The notes under the pieces were generated by a model. That model made no database searches. It was not told the DNA's origin and saw only the letters and a list, made by a program, of their open reading frames with translations. DNA of 64,000 bases. Origin: Mucilaginibacter ginsenosidivorans (lineage in GTDB: Bacteria > Bacteroidota > Bacteroidia > Sphingobacteriales > Sphingobacteriaceae). Both the position numbers and the translations under genes were made by a program. Position 1 is the stretch's first letter; each line of letters opens with the position of its first letter. Below, piece after piece: positions 16,398-24,316 of the stretch. The stretch is taken from the NCBI RefSeq assembly GCF_007971025.1, contig NZ_CP042436.1, positions 3,782,001-3,846,000 on the forward strand, read 5' to 3'.

Positions 16398-16949
16398 ATG
16401 TTTAACGAAAGGGAGGTAATTACCAGGGTGCTCGGTGGCGACGTGCGTGCCTTCGAACTGCTTGTGAAACAGTATGAAAAACTTGTTTTCTATGTCATCC
16501 ACCGCCTTGTAAAAGATAAGCATGCGGCTGAGGATATTTGCCAGGAAGTTTTTATTAAAGTGCACAAAAGCCTGGTACGTTTCAGTTTTCAATCCAAACT
16601 ATCAACCTGGATAGCGCGTATTGCCTACCTAACGGCGATAAACTACGTAAAGAAATATAACCGTGAAAGGGCATGGGATTATTTGGAGGATATTGAAAAT
16701 TACCACTTTACAACCGATACACCTCAGAACTTACTTGAAAAAAAAGACATGGCGAATTACATTGAGCAATTGATCATGCAGTTGCCCGAACGGTACCGAA
16801 CAGTGCTGACCCTGTATCATTTGAACGAGTTTTCGGGGCCTGAAATAGAAGAAATTATTGGCATGCCCGAGGGGACGGTCAAGAATTATCTTTTCAGAGC
16901 GCGGAAATTGCTGAAAGAAAAATTAGAATTATATTTAAAACACGAATAG
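16398..16949 (+). CDS. ECF RNA polymerase sigma-70 factor
   Basis: A 183-residue ECF sigma factor. Region 2 contains LVKQYEKLVFYVIHRLVKDKHAAEDICQEVFIKVHKSL and the -10-binding helix STWIARIAYLTAINY. Region 4 contains LPERYRTVLTLYHLNEFSGPEIEEI and the helix-turn-helix GMPEGTVKNYLFRARKLLKE. I chose the ATG at 16398 because the frame upstream overlaps the promoter and the divergent gene. The anti-sigma-like gene starts 2 bases after its stop. The promoter architecture suggests autoregulation. Confidence 0.93.
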   Translation: MFNEREVITRVLGGDVRAFELLVKQYEKLVFYVIHRLVKDKHAAEDICQEVFIKVHKSLVRFSFQSKLSTWIARIAYLTAINYVKKYNRERAWDYLEDIENYHFTTDTPQNLLEKKDMANYIEQLIMQLPERYRTVLTLYHLNEFSGPEIEEIIGMPEGTVKNYLFRARKLLKEKLELYLKHE

Positions 16950-16951
16950 CC

Positions 16952-17359
16952 ATGAACGAATCAAATGATGAAAAGTTGCAGCGTTTGTTAGAGGATGGAA
17001 ATTACTCCTCGGACGAACTGCTAAACAAGAATGGCGAAGCTTACAAATTGCTGTTTGCCGCTTTAAACAAAGAACCGGAGAAGGGCTTGCCTTATGATTT
17101 TGCGGCAAAGGTAATCCGTAAGATAACCGCGCAGCAAAAACAAAGTAACGAGTTGAAATATAATATAGTAGCCTTAGGGGTATTTATCGGCCTAATGGTG
17201 CTTGCATGTGCAATTTTGACATTTTACGGTTCGATAACCTGGAGTGATGTCCTCAAATACAAATGGATCTTTTTATTGCTCCCCCTTATTTTTATGCTTA
17301 TCCAATACTTCGACCAAAAACTTGTTAAAGCGAAATTGTTCCGGAACACTAATACCTGA
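16952..17359 (+). CDS. Putative anti-sigma factor, two-TM membrane protein
   Basis: A 135-residue protein encoded 2 bases after the sigma factor. The first 70 residues are hydrophilic and helical (EKLQRLLEDGNYSSDELLNKNGEAYKLLF and LPYDFAAKVIRKI), as expected for a cytoplasmic sigma-binding part. Two hydrophobic segments (about 75-97 and 104-120) follow. No known anti-sigma domain such as the HxxxCxxC zinc motif is present. The position makes an anti-sigma role likely, but it is inferred from context. Its last 11 bases overlap the convergent hydrolase gene. Confidence 0.7.
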   Translation: MNESNDEKLQRLLEDGNYSSDELLNKNGEAYKLLFAALNKEPEKGLPYDFAAKVIRKITAQQKQSNELKYNIVALGVFIGLMVLACAILTFYGSITWSDVLKYKWIFLLLPLIFMLIQYFDQKLVKAKLFRNTNT

Positions 17360-18593
17360 ACTTAAACTTGTTCAGATCGGGCAAAAACTTCTTTTCCCGC
17401 TTTAGTTCCACCTGGTAAATAGTTTGTGCAAGGTCGCGCATAAAGGGCAGGCAGACCGTCTTGTATTCGTACTTATTGTCGTTGTAAATCTGGTTATCGT
17501 TGGACTGCACCACGGCCGACAGCATGAATTCCACTTTGTTTTTGTAATCGACGATGTAGGCATTATCGATATCATAACCGTACGAGTCGCCGATCTTATC
17601 GAATATCCTGATATGTGGGTTAATAACCGCCAGGCTATCGCCGCCATAAAACAGCCATTTGCAATAGGCAGGATAATAATCCGGCCGACTGTAAGTTGGG
17701 TATTTGCTTTCCGTCGGCCACATGCTCATGTACCTGTAAATTAATTTATACTGATCGTCTGTCAGGTTATATTGCTGCTCTTTAGGGAAAGTGTCGGGAA
17801 ACAACAGTCTCTTTAAAACCATTTGCTGATCCGCGAGAGGGTAAGTATTATTCTTTGAAAAATCAAACGGTTCCATTACCAGTTTATCGTTCTTATCCAG
17901 GTAGCCTTTACCCATGATCATGTGTTCGGGTGTTTGCGGATATTCATTCGGATCGTACATAGCCGGTTTTTGATAAACCGGCTTGCCCTTATTATAAAAA
18001 TTAACCGGGTTGGTGTGTTTGGTGCTTTCGTCGCGATCGCCGATAGCCAGCCTGCAGACAATGCGTGTGCCTGTTAACCCATATTTTTTCAGCTTTTGGT
18101 TGATCTCCTCGCGGCCGACAAATTCATAAAGCCTGTTGTATGCGTCATTATCGCTTACCAGTAATATTTTTTTAATATAATTCTGAATACTGGGCAGGCC
18201 GCTTTTTGAACTCGAATCTTTAGTCACCCTGGTTTGCCCGGCGAAAGCGCTGTCGGTTATCATCACAGATTTCCAATCGAGGCCCTTAATATTCAATTCA
18301 TTCAATTTCTCAAGCGCGAATATCGCAGTAGGAAGCTTAACTGTACTGGCGGGGTAGAAGTAGTGATTAGCATTTAGCCTGTAACTGTACGATCTGAAAT
18401 GCGGTACATTGTTCTCATCACGGTCTATCTGCGTATATAGTATCTGTACCTCGTTATGTGTTGGGTGATTTAAGATGTGGCTGAATAATTCGGGATGTGC
18501 CTCAAGCAGGTTTTTAAGGAAAACGGTATCGGGTTGCTGGGCCATGGTAGCAAGGCAAAATATGGAGAATAGGGTTGTTAACAGGAATTTCAT
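17349..18593 (-). CDS. Class A beta-lactamase-fold serine hydrolase
   Basis: A 414-residue secreted protein: signal peptide (about 1-18, ending ATMAQ) and a serine-hydrolase domain of the beta-lactamase2 family. Catalytic motifs: STVK (S83, K86), SDN (147-149) and KIGDSYG in place of KTG. The omega-loop glutamate of true class A beta-lactamases is not evident, and a large insert of about 100 residues separates SDN from KIG. It may therefore be a peptidase or esterase of the fold rather than a drug-resistance enzyme. It overlaps the anti-sigma gene by 11 bases tail-to-tail. Confidence 0.8.
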   Translation of the reverse strand: MKFLLTTLFSIFCLATMAQQPDTVFLKNLLEAHPELFSHILNHPTHNEVQILYTQIDRDENNVPHFRSYSYRLNANHYFYPASTVKLPTAIFALEKLNELNIKGLDWKSVMITDSAFAGQTRVTKDSSSKSGLPSIQNYIKKILLVSDNDAYNRLYEFVGREEINQKLKKYGLTGTRIVCRLAIGDRDESTKHTNPVNFYNKGKPVYQKPAMYDPNEYPQTPEHMIMGKGYLDKNDKLVMEPFDFSKNNTYPLADQQMVLKRLLFPDTFPKEQQYNLTDDQYKLIYRYMSMWPTESKYPTYSRPDYYPAYCKWLFYGGDSLAVINPHIRIFDKIGDSYGYDIDNAYIVDYKNKVEFMLSAVVQSNDNQIYNDNKYEYKTVCLPFMRDLAQTIYQVELKREKKFLPDLNKFKFRY

Positions 18594-18708
18594 TAGTAGT
18601 TAAATGATTGATTCACTTAGATCGAGTTGTAAGTTAGGACTTTTCGGCTCAAAATTAAAAACAACTTACCCAACCCAATTAACCGCTTGACTTAATAAAC
18701 TATCCCTA

Positions 18709-18739
18709 TTGCATTTACAACACCCAAGCCTTACATTTG
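18709..18739 (+). promoter_or_regulatory. Promoter of the cobalamin-riboswitch transcript
   Basis: TTG (18709-18711), 20 bases, then TACATTTG (18732-18739), the best Bacteroidota -33/-7 pair in the window. Transcription would start about 18745, at the 5' edge of the riboswitch. Confidence 0.65.
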
Positions 18740-18740
18740 C

Positions 18741-18912
18741 AACGCTTTTGGTTCGTGGTGAATAACCGCGATTAAAAGGGAACCCGGTGTAAATCCGGGA
18801 CTGTCCCGCAGCTGTAAGCTCCAAAACCAAGGCCCATTCATTTGCCACTGTTTCGATTTATCGCGACGGGAAGGCCGGGCCAAGGGGAGTAAGTCAGAAG
18901 ACCTGCCATAGC
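18741..18912 (+). ncRNA. Cobalamin (B12) riboswitch
   Basis: The conserved core blocks are all visible: GGGAACCCGGTGTAAATCC, GGGACTGTCCCGCAGCTGTA, GCCACTG with GGGAAGGCCGGGCC, and the B12 box AGTAAGTCAGAAGACCTGCC (18888-18907). It lies about 110 bases before a BtuB-like receptor gene, so adenosylcobalamin or a related cobamide probably represses translation or elongation into that gene. The remaining leader (18913-19024) would hold the expression platform; I see no clear T-tract terminator, which suggests translational control. Confidence 0.95.
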
Positions 18913-19024
18913 ACAAAACTATTCATAGCTTTCGGGGATTGAAGCTTGAATGTGAAACCCGCTTCCAGCGTTTCCATTCCAAACTTTCCATTTCTGTATG
19001 CTGTGGGATTAAACTCACAACAAC

Positions 19025-20944
19025 ATGAAAAAAAATTACTTCAGAATTGTCGCAGGCCTGGGGCTTGTACAATTGGGGCTGCTTAGTACGGCAGTCCGGG
19101 CCCAGGACACCACCCGGGTACTCAACAATGTTGTGGTCACGGCCACACGTTCACCAAAAAAATTATCAGATATCGGCAGGGTTGTCACTGTTATTACTTC
19201 CGACCAGATCAACCGCTCGCAGGGGAAAACACTGCCTCAGCTTTTGAATACGGTGCCGGGACTTACCTTTTCAGGTTCGGAAAATGCGCCGGGTATATCA
19301 TCGTCCGTTTATTTGCGCGGGGCTTCCAGCGGCAACACGCTAATCCTGGTGGACGGCTTCCCGGTAAGCAATGCTTCCGGTATCGACGGCACTTACGATC
19401 TTAACGCCTTTCCAATAGACCAAATAGATCATATAGAAATACTAAAAGGCAGTGGGTCAACCCTATATGGTTCGGATGCTGCGGCAGGGGTTATTAATAT
19501 CATCACAAAACATGCGAAAGGAAATGGAATAAAGACGTCCGTTCAACTGGTTGGCGGAAGTTATAACACATTTAACGAATCCGTTGGCGTAAACGGAAAT
19601 ATCAACAATACCGGAATCGCGCTCAATTTGTCCGATGCCGATTCAAAGGGTTTTGCAGGCGCCACGGATACAACGGGTAGTGGTAACTTCAGGAAAGATG
19701 ACTTTCATCAGCGTGCTGTAAGCCTGAATCTGAGCCAAAAGGTTTCGGATAAATTCTCTATCAATGGCAATCTGCAAACCAGCTATAATAAGGGCCATCT
19801 GCCTTACGGGGCATTTACCGACGATAAGAATTATACTTATGCAAACACTTTCCTTTTCGGTGGATTAGGTGCAAAATTGCTTGTCGACAAAGGCGCCCTA
19901 AACTTTAATGTCAGTCAGAATACGGTATGGAACCACTATAACGACCTGCCCAACGATGCTAATTTCCAGTCGTACTATCATGCGGGTAACATTGGCCGTA
20001 TAACAAACACGGAAATTGTATTTAACGACAACCTGGGCAAATATTGGGATATTACCAGCGGCGCCGACTTCAGGTATAACGGTACCCACCAATTGAGCAA
20101 TTACGATACGATACAATCGGTTAATAACAACATTATCAGTGCTTACACATCGCTATTTTTCAAATCGGACATCTTCCACATGGAATTAGGAGGACGATAT
20201 AACCATCATAGCAAGTACGGTGATAATTTCACCTATACCATTAATCCATCCATCTTCCTGGCCGGTCAGTTTAAACTATTCGGTACCGTTGCGTCAGCTT
20301 TCAAAGCGCCTTCGTTATACCAGCTATCGTCACAATACGGCAACATCAGCCTGAAACCGGAAACAACGACATCTTATGAGGCCGGCTTTGACTGGACGAT
20401 AATCAATAATACGTTGACATTTAACACCGTATTTTACAAACGCGACACCAAAGATGTAATCTATTTTAATTCGTTACCCGATCCGCCTTATGGCAAATAC
20501 GAGAACGGTTCAAAAGAAAATGATAAAGGATACGAAAGTGAGTTGACGTTAAACCTCTCCAATATAACCGCATCGGCTTATGTGGCCCACGTAACCGGCG
20601 CATTAACCAGCGCAAACGGGACGCGTTCCGACATCCTTTACCGCAGGCCGAAAAACACTTTTGGCGCCAGTGTAAATTATAAAGTGATTAAAACCTTATC
20701 CTTCGGCCTGAATTATAAATACACAGGCGACCGGGTTGACCAGGATTTTTCTACATTCCCATCAACCAATGCTACACTGAAACATTACAACCTGGTGGAT
20801 GTACATGTGCAGTGGCAAGCGTGCAAAAAAATGGTTCTTTTTGGCGACCTGAAGAACGTATTTGATGAAAAATACACGGATTGGCTTGGCTATAATACCC
20901 GTGGCACAAATTTTATGGCCGGTTTAAAGTACCAAATCAATTAA
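19025..20944 (+). CDS. btuB: TonB-dependent cobalamin receptor (BtuB-like)
   Basis: A 639-residue outer-membrane receptor: signal peptide (about 1-26, ending VRAQ), TonB-box-like region LNNVVVTATRSPKKL, a plug with LPQLLNTVPGLTF, VYLRGASSGNTLILVDGFPV and GSGSTLYGSDAAAGVINIIT, and a 22-strand barrel ending in YQIN. The plug sequence and the lack of an N-terminal carboxypeptidase-like domain are BtuB-like rather than SusC-like. Control by the cobalamin riboswitch directly upstream makes corrinoid uptake the most probable role. The DUF6580-like gene begins 50 bases later. Confidence 0.9.
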   Translation: MKKNYFRIVAGLGLVQLGLLSTAVRAQDTTRVLNNVVVTATRSPKKLSDIGRVVTVITSDQINRSQGKTLPQLLNTVPGLTFSGSENAPGISSSVYLRGASSGNTLILVDGFPVSNASGIDGTYDLNAFPIDQIDHIEILKGSGSTLYGSDAAAGVINIITKHAKGNGIKTSVQLVGGSYNTFNESVGVNGNINNTGIALNLSDADSKGFAGATDTTGSGNFRKDDFHQRAVSLNLSQKVSDKFSINGNLQTSYNKGHLPYGAFTDDKNYTYANTFLFGGLGAKLLVDKGALNFNVSQNTVWNHYNDLPNDANFQSYYHAGNIGRITNTEIVFNDNLGKYWDITSGADFRYNGTHQLSNYDTIQSVNNNIISAYTSLFFKSDIFHMELGGRYNHHSKYGDNFTYTINPSIFLAGQFKLFGTVASAFKAPSLYQLSSQYGNISLKPETTTSYEAGFDWTIINNTLTFNTVFYKRDTKDVIYFNSLPDPPYGKYENGSKENDKGYESELTLNLSNITASAYVAHVTGALTSANGTRSDILYRRPKNTFGASVNYKVIKTLSFGLNYKYTGDRVDQDFSTFPSTNATLKHYNLVDVHVQWQACKKMVLFGDLKNVFDEKYTDWLGYNTRGTNFMAGLKYQIN

Positions 20945-20994
20945 GAGTTTTGTTTAAACGGATTATTACTTAATTTTACGGTTCAAATAAGATC

Positions 20995-21564
20995 ATGACA
21001 CTACAAAAGATAAACACCAGAAATACAATAATCATCCTGATGATCGTCGCTGCCGGGGCGTTTCGCCTTGTGAGCGCAAGATATCCTTATGTATTAAGCA
21101 ATTTTAGTCCGATAGGGGCCATGGCGCTGTTTGGCGGCGCCTACTTTACTGATAAATGGAAAGCTTATGTAGTTCCGCTGATAGCCCTGTTTGTGAGCGA
21201 TATATTCCTGAACCATTTTTACAGCGGCTCATGGCAAATAGTAGACAGCAGCTCCATTATGGTGTATGTGTTTTTTATCGCAGCTGTATTTATGGGTACT
21301 TTTATTAAAAAGGCCAGCATATTGAATGTGACGGCAGCATCGTTATTAGCGGTTGTATTGCACTGGCTGCTGACCGACTTGCCGTTGGGCAATCTTTACC
21401 CGCATACCTTTGTAGGTTACGGGCAATCGTTAGTAGCGGCTATACCTTTTGAAAAGAACATGCTTTTTGGTGACCTGGTATTTTGCGCCATCCTTTTTGG
21501 TGGATTTGAGTTAGCCAAGAGCAAATACACCGCACTGCGTGCCAACCGTGAAATAGCTTTGTAA
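20995..21564 (+). CDS. Five- to six-TM membrane protein (DUF6580-like)
   Basis: A 189-residue hydrophobic protein with five or six membrane segments. NFSPIGAMALFGGAYF, near residue 37, and FGDLVFCAILFGGFELAK, near 158, are conserved blocks of DUF6580, a family resembling ECF-transporter S components. It follows the BtuB-like gene by 50 bases and ends at a terminator, so receptor and membrane protein likely form one riboswitch-controlled transcript. A role in moving a corrinoid or precursor through the inner membrane is inferred from this link alone. Confidence 0.75.
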   Translation: MTLQKINTRNTIIILMIVAAGAFRLVSARYPYVLSNFSPIGAMALFGGAYFTDKWKAYVVPLIALFVSDIFLNHFYSGSWQIVDSSSIMVYVFFIAAVFMGTFIKKASILNVTAASLLAVVLHWLLTDLPLGNLYPHTFVGYGQSLVAAIPFEKNMLFGDLVFCAILFGGFELAKSKYTALRANREIAL

Positions 21565-21584
21565 TTTTGAATTAACGATATTTG

Positions 21585-21611
21585 AAAAGCGATCTCCGGG
21601 TCGCTTTTTTT
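21585..21611 (+). terminator. Terminator after the B12 receptor operon
   Basis: AAAAGCGA and TCGCTTTT pair around TCTCCGGG, followed by a T-run. It separates the receptor pair from the sirtuin gene. Confidence 0.85.
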
Positions 21612-21622
21612 GTTAAACAGGC

Positions 21623-21646
21623 GTAGACGCATAATTGTGCGTCTAC
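21623..21646. repeat. GTAGACGCA palindrome
   Basis: GTAGACGCA and TGCGTCTAC pair perfectly around TAATTG. It lies between the terminator and the sirtuin start. The 9-bp stem without a T-tract looks like a dispersed palindromic repeat rather than a terminator. Confidence 0.7.
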
Positions 21647-21662
21647 AGTAGTAATGAATTCC

Positions 21663-22346
21663 ATGAAAAAGATCGTCGTATTAACCGGCGCCGGTATAAG
21701 TGCCGAAAGCGGGCTCAAAACCTTTCGCGACAGTGATGGCTTGTGGGAGGGCTATAATATCGAAGACGTAGCCACACCAGAAGCCTGGGAACGTAATCCG
21801 GAGCTGGTGCAAGAGTTTTATAACCAGCGACGCAAATCGGTTTTAGAGGCGGTCCCTAACGGTGCTCACAATGCCTTGGCCGAACTGGAAAAGAAATATG
21901 ACGTGACTGTCATTACGCAAAACATAGACGACCTGCACGAACGCGGCGGCTCGGGTAAGGTGTTGCACCTCCACGGTGTAATAACCCGTTCACAATCGGG
22001 CAAAAACCCTAACCTGACCTATCCCATTGATGGCTGGGAACTGAAAATGGGAGAATTGTGTGAATTGGGTTCGCAGCTGCGCGCACACGTTGTATGGTTT
22101 GGCGAGGCGGTACCGATGATAGAGGAAGCAGCAAAGGTGTGTATGAAGGCCGATATATTCATTCTTGTGGGATCGTCACTTGCTGTATATCCTGCTGCCG
22201 GCCTCATAAACTATGTACCGCGGCATGTACCAAAATACATCATCGACCCCAAAATACCTTATATGACCGCGGATAATTTCATAAAGATAGAGGAGAAGGC
22301 TACGGTGGGGGTACCGCAATTAGTTGGTGAATTATTGATTGACTGA
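21663..22346 (+). CDS. cobB: SIR2-family NAD-dependent deacylase, no zinc cysteines
   Basis: A 227-residue sirtuin that removes acyl groups from protein lysines using NAD. Motifs: GAGISAESGLKTFRD (residues 9-23), TQNIDDLH (84-91), catalytic His in VLHLHG (His103) and VGSSLAVYPAAGL. The two CxxC pairs that normally bind structural zinc after the catalytic His are absent; the region reads KNPNLTYPIDGWELK instead. ATG 21663 gives the conserved MKKIVVLTGAG start; an ATG at 21654 adds three residues. Salmonella CobB was found through cobalamin synthesis, and here the gene again lies among B12 genes, although a terminator precedes it. Confidence 0.9.
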   Translation: MKKIVVLTGAGISAESGLKTFRDSDGLWEGYNIEDVATPEAWERNPELVQEFYNQRRKSVLEAVPNGAHNALAELEKKYDVTVITQNIDDLHERGGSGKVLHLHGVITRSQSGKNPNLTYPIDGWELKMGELCELGSQLRAHVVWFGEAVPMIEEAAKVCMKADIFILVGSSLAVYPAAGLINYVPRHVPKYIIDPKIPYMTADNFIKIEEKATVGVPQLVGELLID

Positions 22347-22387
22347 GTTATCGATTCTTACCGGTATAATCCGCTTTGTTAAACACC

Positions 22388-22422
22388 ATTCAATAATTCA
22401 GTAATTCATTAAATCAATAATT
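22388..22422 (+). repeat. Degenerate ATTCAnTA octamer run
   Basis: ATTCAATA, ATTCAGTA, ATTCATTA and AATCAATA follow one another with period 8, ending at the DUF71 start. AATCAATAATT (22412-22422) pairs with AATTATTGATT in the sirtuin 3' end (22330-22340). Confidence 0.55.
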
Positions 22423-23139
22423 ATGAAGAAATGCATTTTCAACTGGAGCGGCGGCAAGGATAGCGCCCTGGCACTTTATCACTGCCTGCAAAATCCCGAA
22501 CTGGACATCCGTTATCTTGTAACGACCATCAATGATGTTGTCGACCGCATTTCGATGCACGGCGTACGGGTAGAATTGCTCGAGAAGCAGGCAGAAAGTA
22601 TCGGGATATCGCTTTACCAGGTGCGTTTGCCCGAGATGCCCGGTATGAAAGAATATGACGCCATAATGCGAAGCACCATGGAACACTTCAGGGTCGAAGG
22701 GATTACGCACGCCATATTCGGCGATATATTTTTGGAAGATCTGAAAAATTACCGCGATGCCAGATTAGCGGAGGCGGGGATGACGGGCATTTACCCTTTA
22801 TGGAAACGCGATACTACTGAATTAATAAATGAATTTTTTGAGCTTGGCTTTGAAACGGTAATAGCCTGTACGCAGGAGCGGCTGGAAAGAATAGTGGGGA
22901 AGGAGATAACCCCGGAGCTTGTTATGTCATTGCCTGAAGATGTAGATGTATGCGGCGAGAATGGCGAGTTCCACACTTTCGCTTTTAAAGGGCCGATATT
23001 CAAACAGGAAATTCCGTACAAAACAGGAGAGAAGGTGTTCCGGGAATACGCTGCGCCAAAAAACACTGATGACACCTGTTTCTCCTCACCGCCTGAAAAG
23101 CCTGCCGGTTTCTGGTATTGCGATCTGCTGCCGGCATAA
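22423..23139 (+). CDS. DUF71/COG2102 PP-loop ATPase (Dph6-like)
   Basis: A 238-residue N-type ATP pyrophosphatase. The PP-loop is NWSGGKDSALALYH (SGGKDS at residues 9-14). The DUF71 signature CGENGEFHTFAF is at about 184-195. Eukaryotic and archaeal relatives amidate diphthine on EF-2, which bacteria lack. Bacterial DUF71 genes have been linked by comparative genomics to B12 salvage, and this copy lies 3.5 kb downstream of a cobalamin riboswitch and receptor, in agreement with that. An amidation or amide-forming step on a corrinoid precursor is plausible, not shown. Confidence 0.85.
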   Translation: MKKCIFNWSGGKDSALALYHCLQNPELDIRYLVTTINDVVDRISMHGVRVELLEKQAESIGISLYQVRLPEMPGMKEYDAIMRSTMEHFRVEGITHAIFGDIFLEDLKNYRDARLAEAGMTGIYPLWKRDTTELINEFFELGFETVIACTQERLERIVGKEITPELVMSLPEDVDVCGENGEFHTFAFKGPIFKQEIPYKTGEKVFREYAAPKNTDDTCFSSPPEKPAGFWYCDLLPA

Positions 23140-23143
23140 AAAA

Positions 23144-23181
23144 AGCTCCCAACCTTAACGCGAAGTCGGGAGCTCAAAAAA
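23144..23181 (+). terminator. Bidirectional terminator after DUF71
   Basis: AGCTCCCAAC and GTCGGGAGCT pair with one mismatch, flanked by an A-run upstream and A-rich sequence downstream. The minus-strand reading has the stronger T-tract. Confidence 0.75.
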
Positions 23182-23519
23182 TATAAGTTTTTAACCTTAT
23201 AACTGGTATAGACATAAACAACGAATATTCCTGCTTGTTTTGAAAGCTCTTAGATTTGATTTTAAGGGCACCTTTTAGCCGAAAATCTTCGCGAAATAAT
23301 ATTCTGTTCGATGGCGTTTTAACAATATAAAAAGTTAAATACCAAATAGTTAAATAGTTTTAAATAAACCAATAATTTAAGTTCAGTTGATTTGTCGATT
23401 AGGCAAGAAATTGCCTGGCAAGTATAAAAAGCAACTTTTTACTGCCAAATAAAATTTGGTAATAAAAATTAAATTTTTATAAAATATTATATTACAATTA
23501 CTTATGATTTTTATATTGA
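23182..23519. other. AT-rich non-coding gap with two small hairpins
   Basis: About 340 bases between convergent genes, much more AT-rich than its surroundings. No reading frame of useful size. AGGCAA-GAAA-TTGCCT (23401-23416) and CCAAAT-AAA-ATTTGG (23445-23459) form compact hairpins. It may encode a small RNA, but no promoter motif is clear. Confidence 0.4.
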
Positions 23520-23768
23520 CTAATAGTTATACCTAAAGTAGGCATCCTTGTAGTCTTTTCGCATTTCAGCAAACCGGGCGGCTACTGTCTTCAGAAATTG
23601 CTCATCAAGCACTTCGAACACGCTGTTAACGCCGTCGGTCAGGTCCATTTCTGGTATCTTATAACTTTGCTCCAGGGGCCCCTGCTCTATCTTCACAATG
23701 AATTTTTGATTCATGTTCAGGATTGATATCTTAAATTCAGGGTGGGGTAATTCAGCAATGATTCTCAT
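23520..23768 (-). CDS. Small conserved-looking protein, unknown
   Basis: An 82-residue, soluble, slightly acidic protein with alternating strands (FKISILNMNQKFIVKIE) and a C-terminal helix (EVLDEQFLKTVAARFAEMRKDYKDAYFRYNY). Start MRIIAELPHPEFK. Nothing in it points to a catalytic or DNA-binding role, and I do not recognise the family. Divergent from msrC with about 70 bases between the start codons. Confidence 0.6.
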   Translation of the reverse strand: MRIIAELPHPEFKISILNMNQKFIVKIEQGPLEQSYKIPEMDLTDGVNSVFEVLDEQFLKTVAARFAEMRKDYKDAYFRYNY

Positions 23769-23827
23769 GATGCGCCGAATTTACTAATTTATGAGATTGC
23801 AGTTATCAAATTTACGCCATGCTTGTT

Positions 23828-23835
23828 TACTTTTG
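23828..23835 (+). promoter_or_regulatory. Promoter -7 element for msrC (leaderless)
   Basis: TACTTTTG fits TAnnTTTG. The ATG chosen for msrC (23840) is 4 bases further on, so the message would be leaderless; the alternative ATG at 23819 lies upstream of the promoter. Confidence 0.55.
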
Positions 23836-23839
23836 TTGC

Positions 23840-24316
23840 ATGGCCGAAGATCTAATCATTGCCCGTTCAACGGAAAAGAAGGAACAATACGAATCACTGA
23901 TACCGCAAATTGAGGCTTTGCTTTATGGCGAACCTGACCTGGTTGCTAATATGGCGAATACTTGCGCCGCTCTGAAGGAACAGTTTAAATGGTTTTGGGT
24001 AGGATTTTACCTGATAAAGGATGGCGAACTGGTGCTTGGTCCTTTCCAGGGACCGGTGGCCTGTACACGTATCGGTAAAGGAAAAGGTGTCTGCGGCGCT
24101 TCGTGGGAGCAGGAAAAAACTTTAATTGTACCCGATGTGGAGGCATTCCCGGGGCATATCGCCTGTAGTTCAATTTCCCGATCAGAAATCGTGCTGCCTC
24201 TTTACCGGGGCAGCGAAGTAATTGGCGTACTGGATGTTGATAGTGAGCACCTCGGCCAATTTGACGAAACGGACGCGAAATACCTCGGTCATATCTTAAA
24301 ATTGATCAACTTTTGA
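23840..24316 (+). CDS. msrC: Free methionine-(R)-sulfoxide reductase (GAF domain)
   Basis: Reduces free methionine-R-sulfoxide to methionine. The 158-residue GAF-domain protein carries the fRMsr cysteines: CTRIGKGKGVCGASW and HIACSSISRSEIVLP give the three Cys in the expected order, with GVLDVDSEHLGQFD near the C-terminus. ATG 23840 is preferred because it follows the promoter motif and gives MAEDLIIAR; an earlier ATG at 23819 adds seven odd residues. The next gene starts in its stop codon (ATGA), so translation is coupled. Confidence 0.9.
   Translation: MAEDLIIARSTEKKEQYESLIPQIEALLYGEPDLVANMANTCAALKEQFKWFWVGFYLIKDGELVLGPFQGPVACTRIGKGKGVCGASWEQEKTLIVPDVEAFPGHIACSSISRSEIVLPLYRGSEVIGVLDVDSEHLGQFDETDAKYLGHILKLINF

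Noticed and set aside
17349..18593. Calling the serine hydrolase an antibiotic-resistance beta-lactamase
   Set aside because: The KTG box is altered to KIG, the omega-loop Glu is not evident and there is a large insert; only the fold is supported.
18666..18916. Two minus-strand frames of about 60 codons
   Set aside because: They lie antisense to the cobalamin riboswitch, whose conserved bases explain the sequence.
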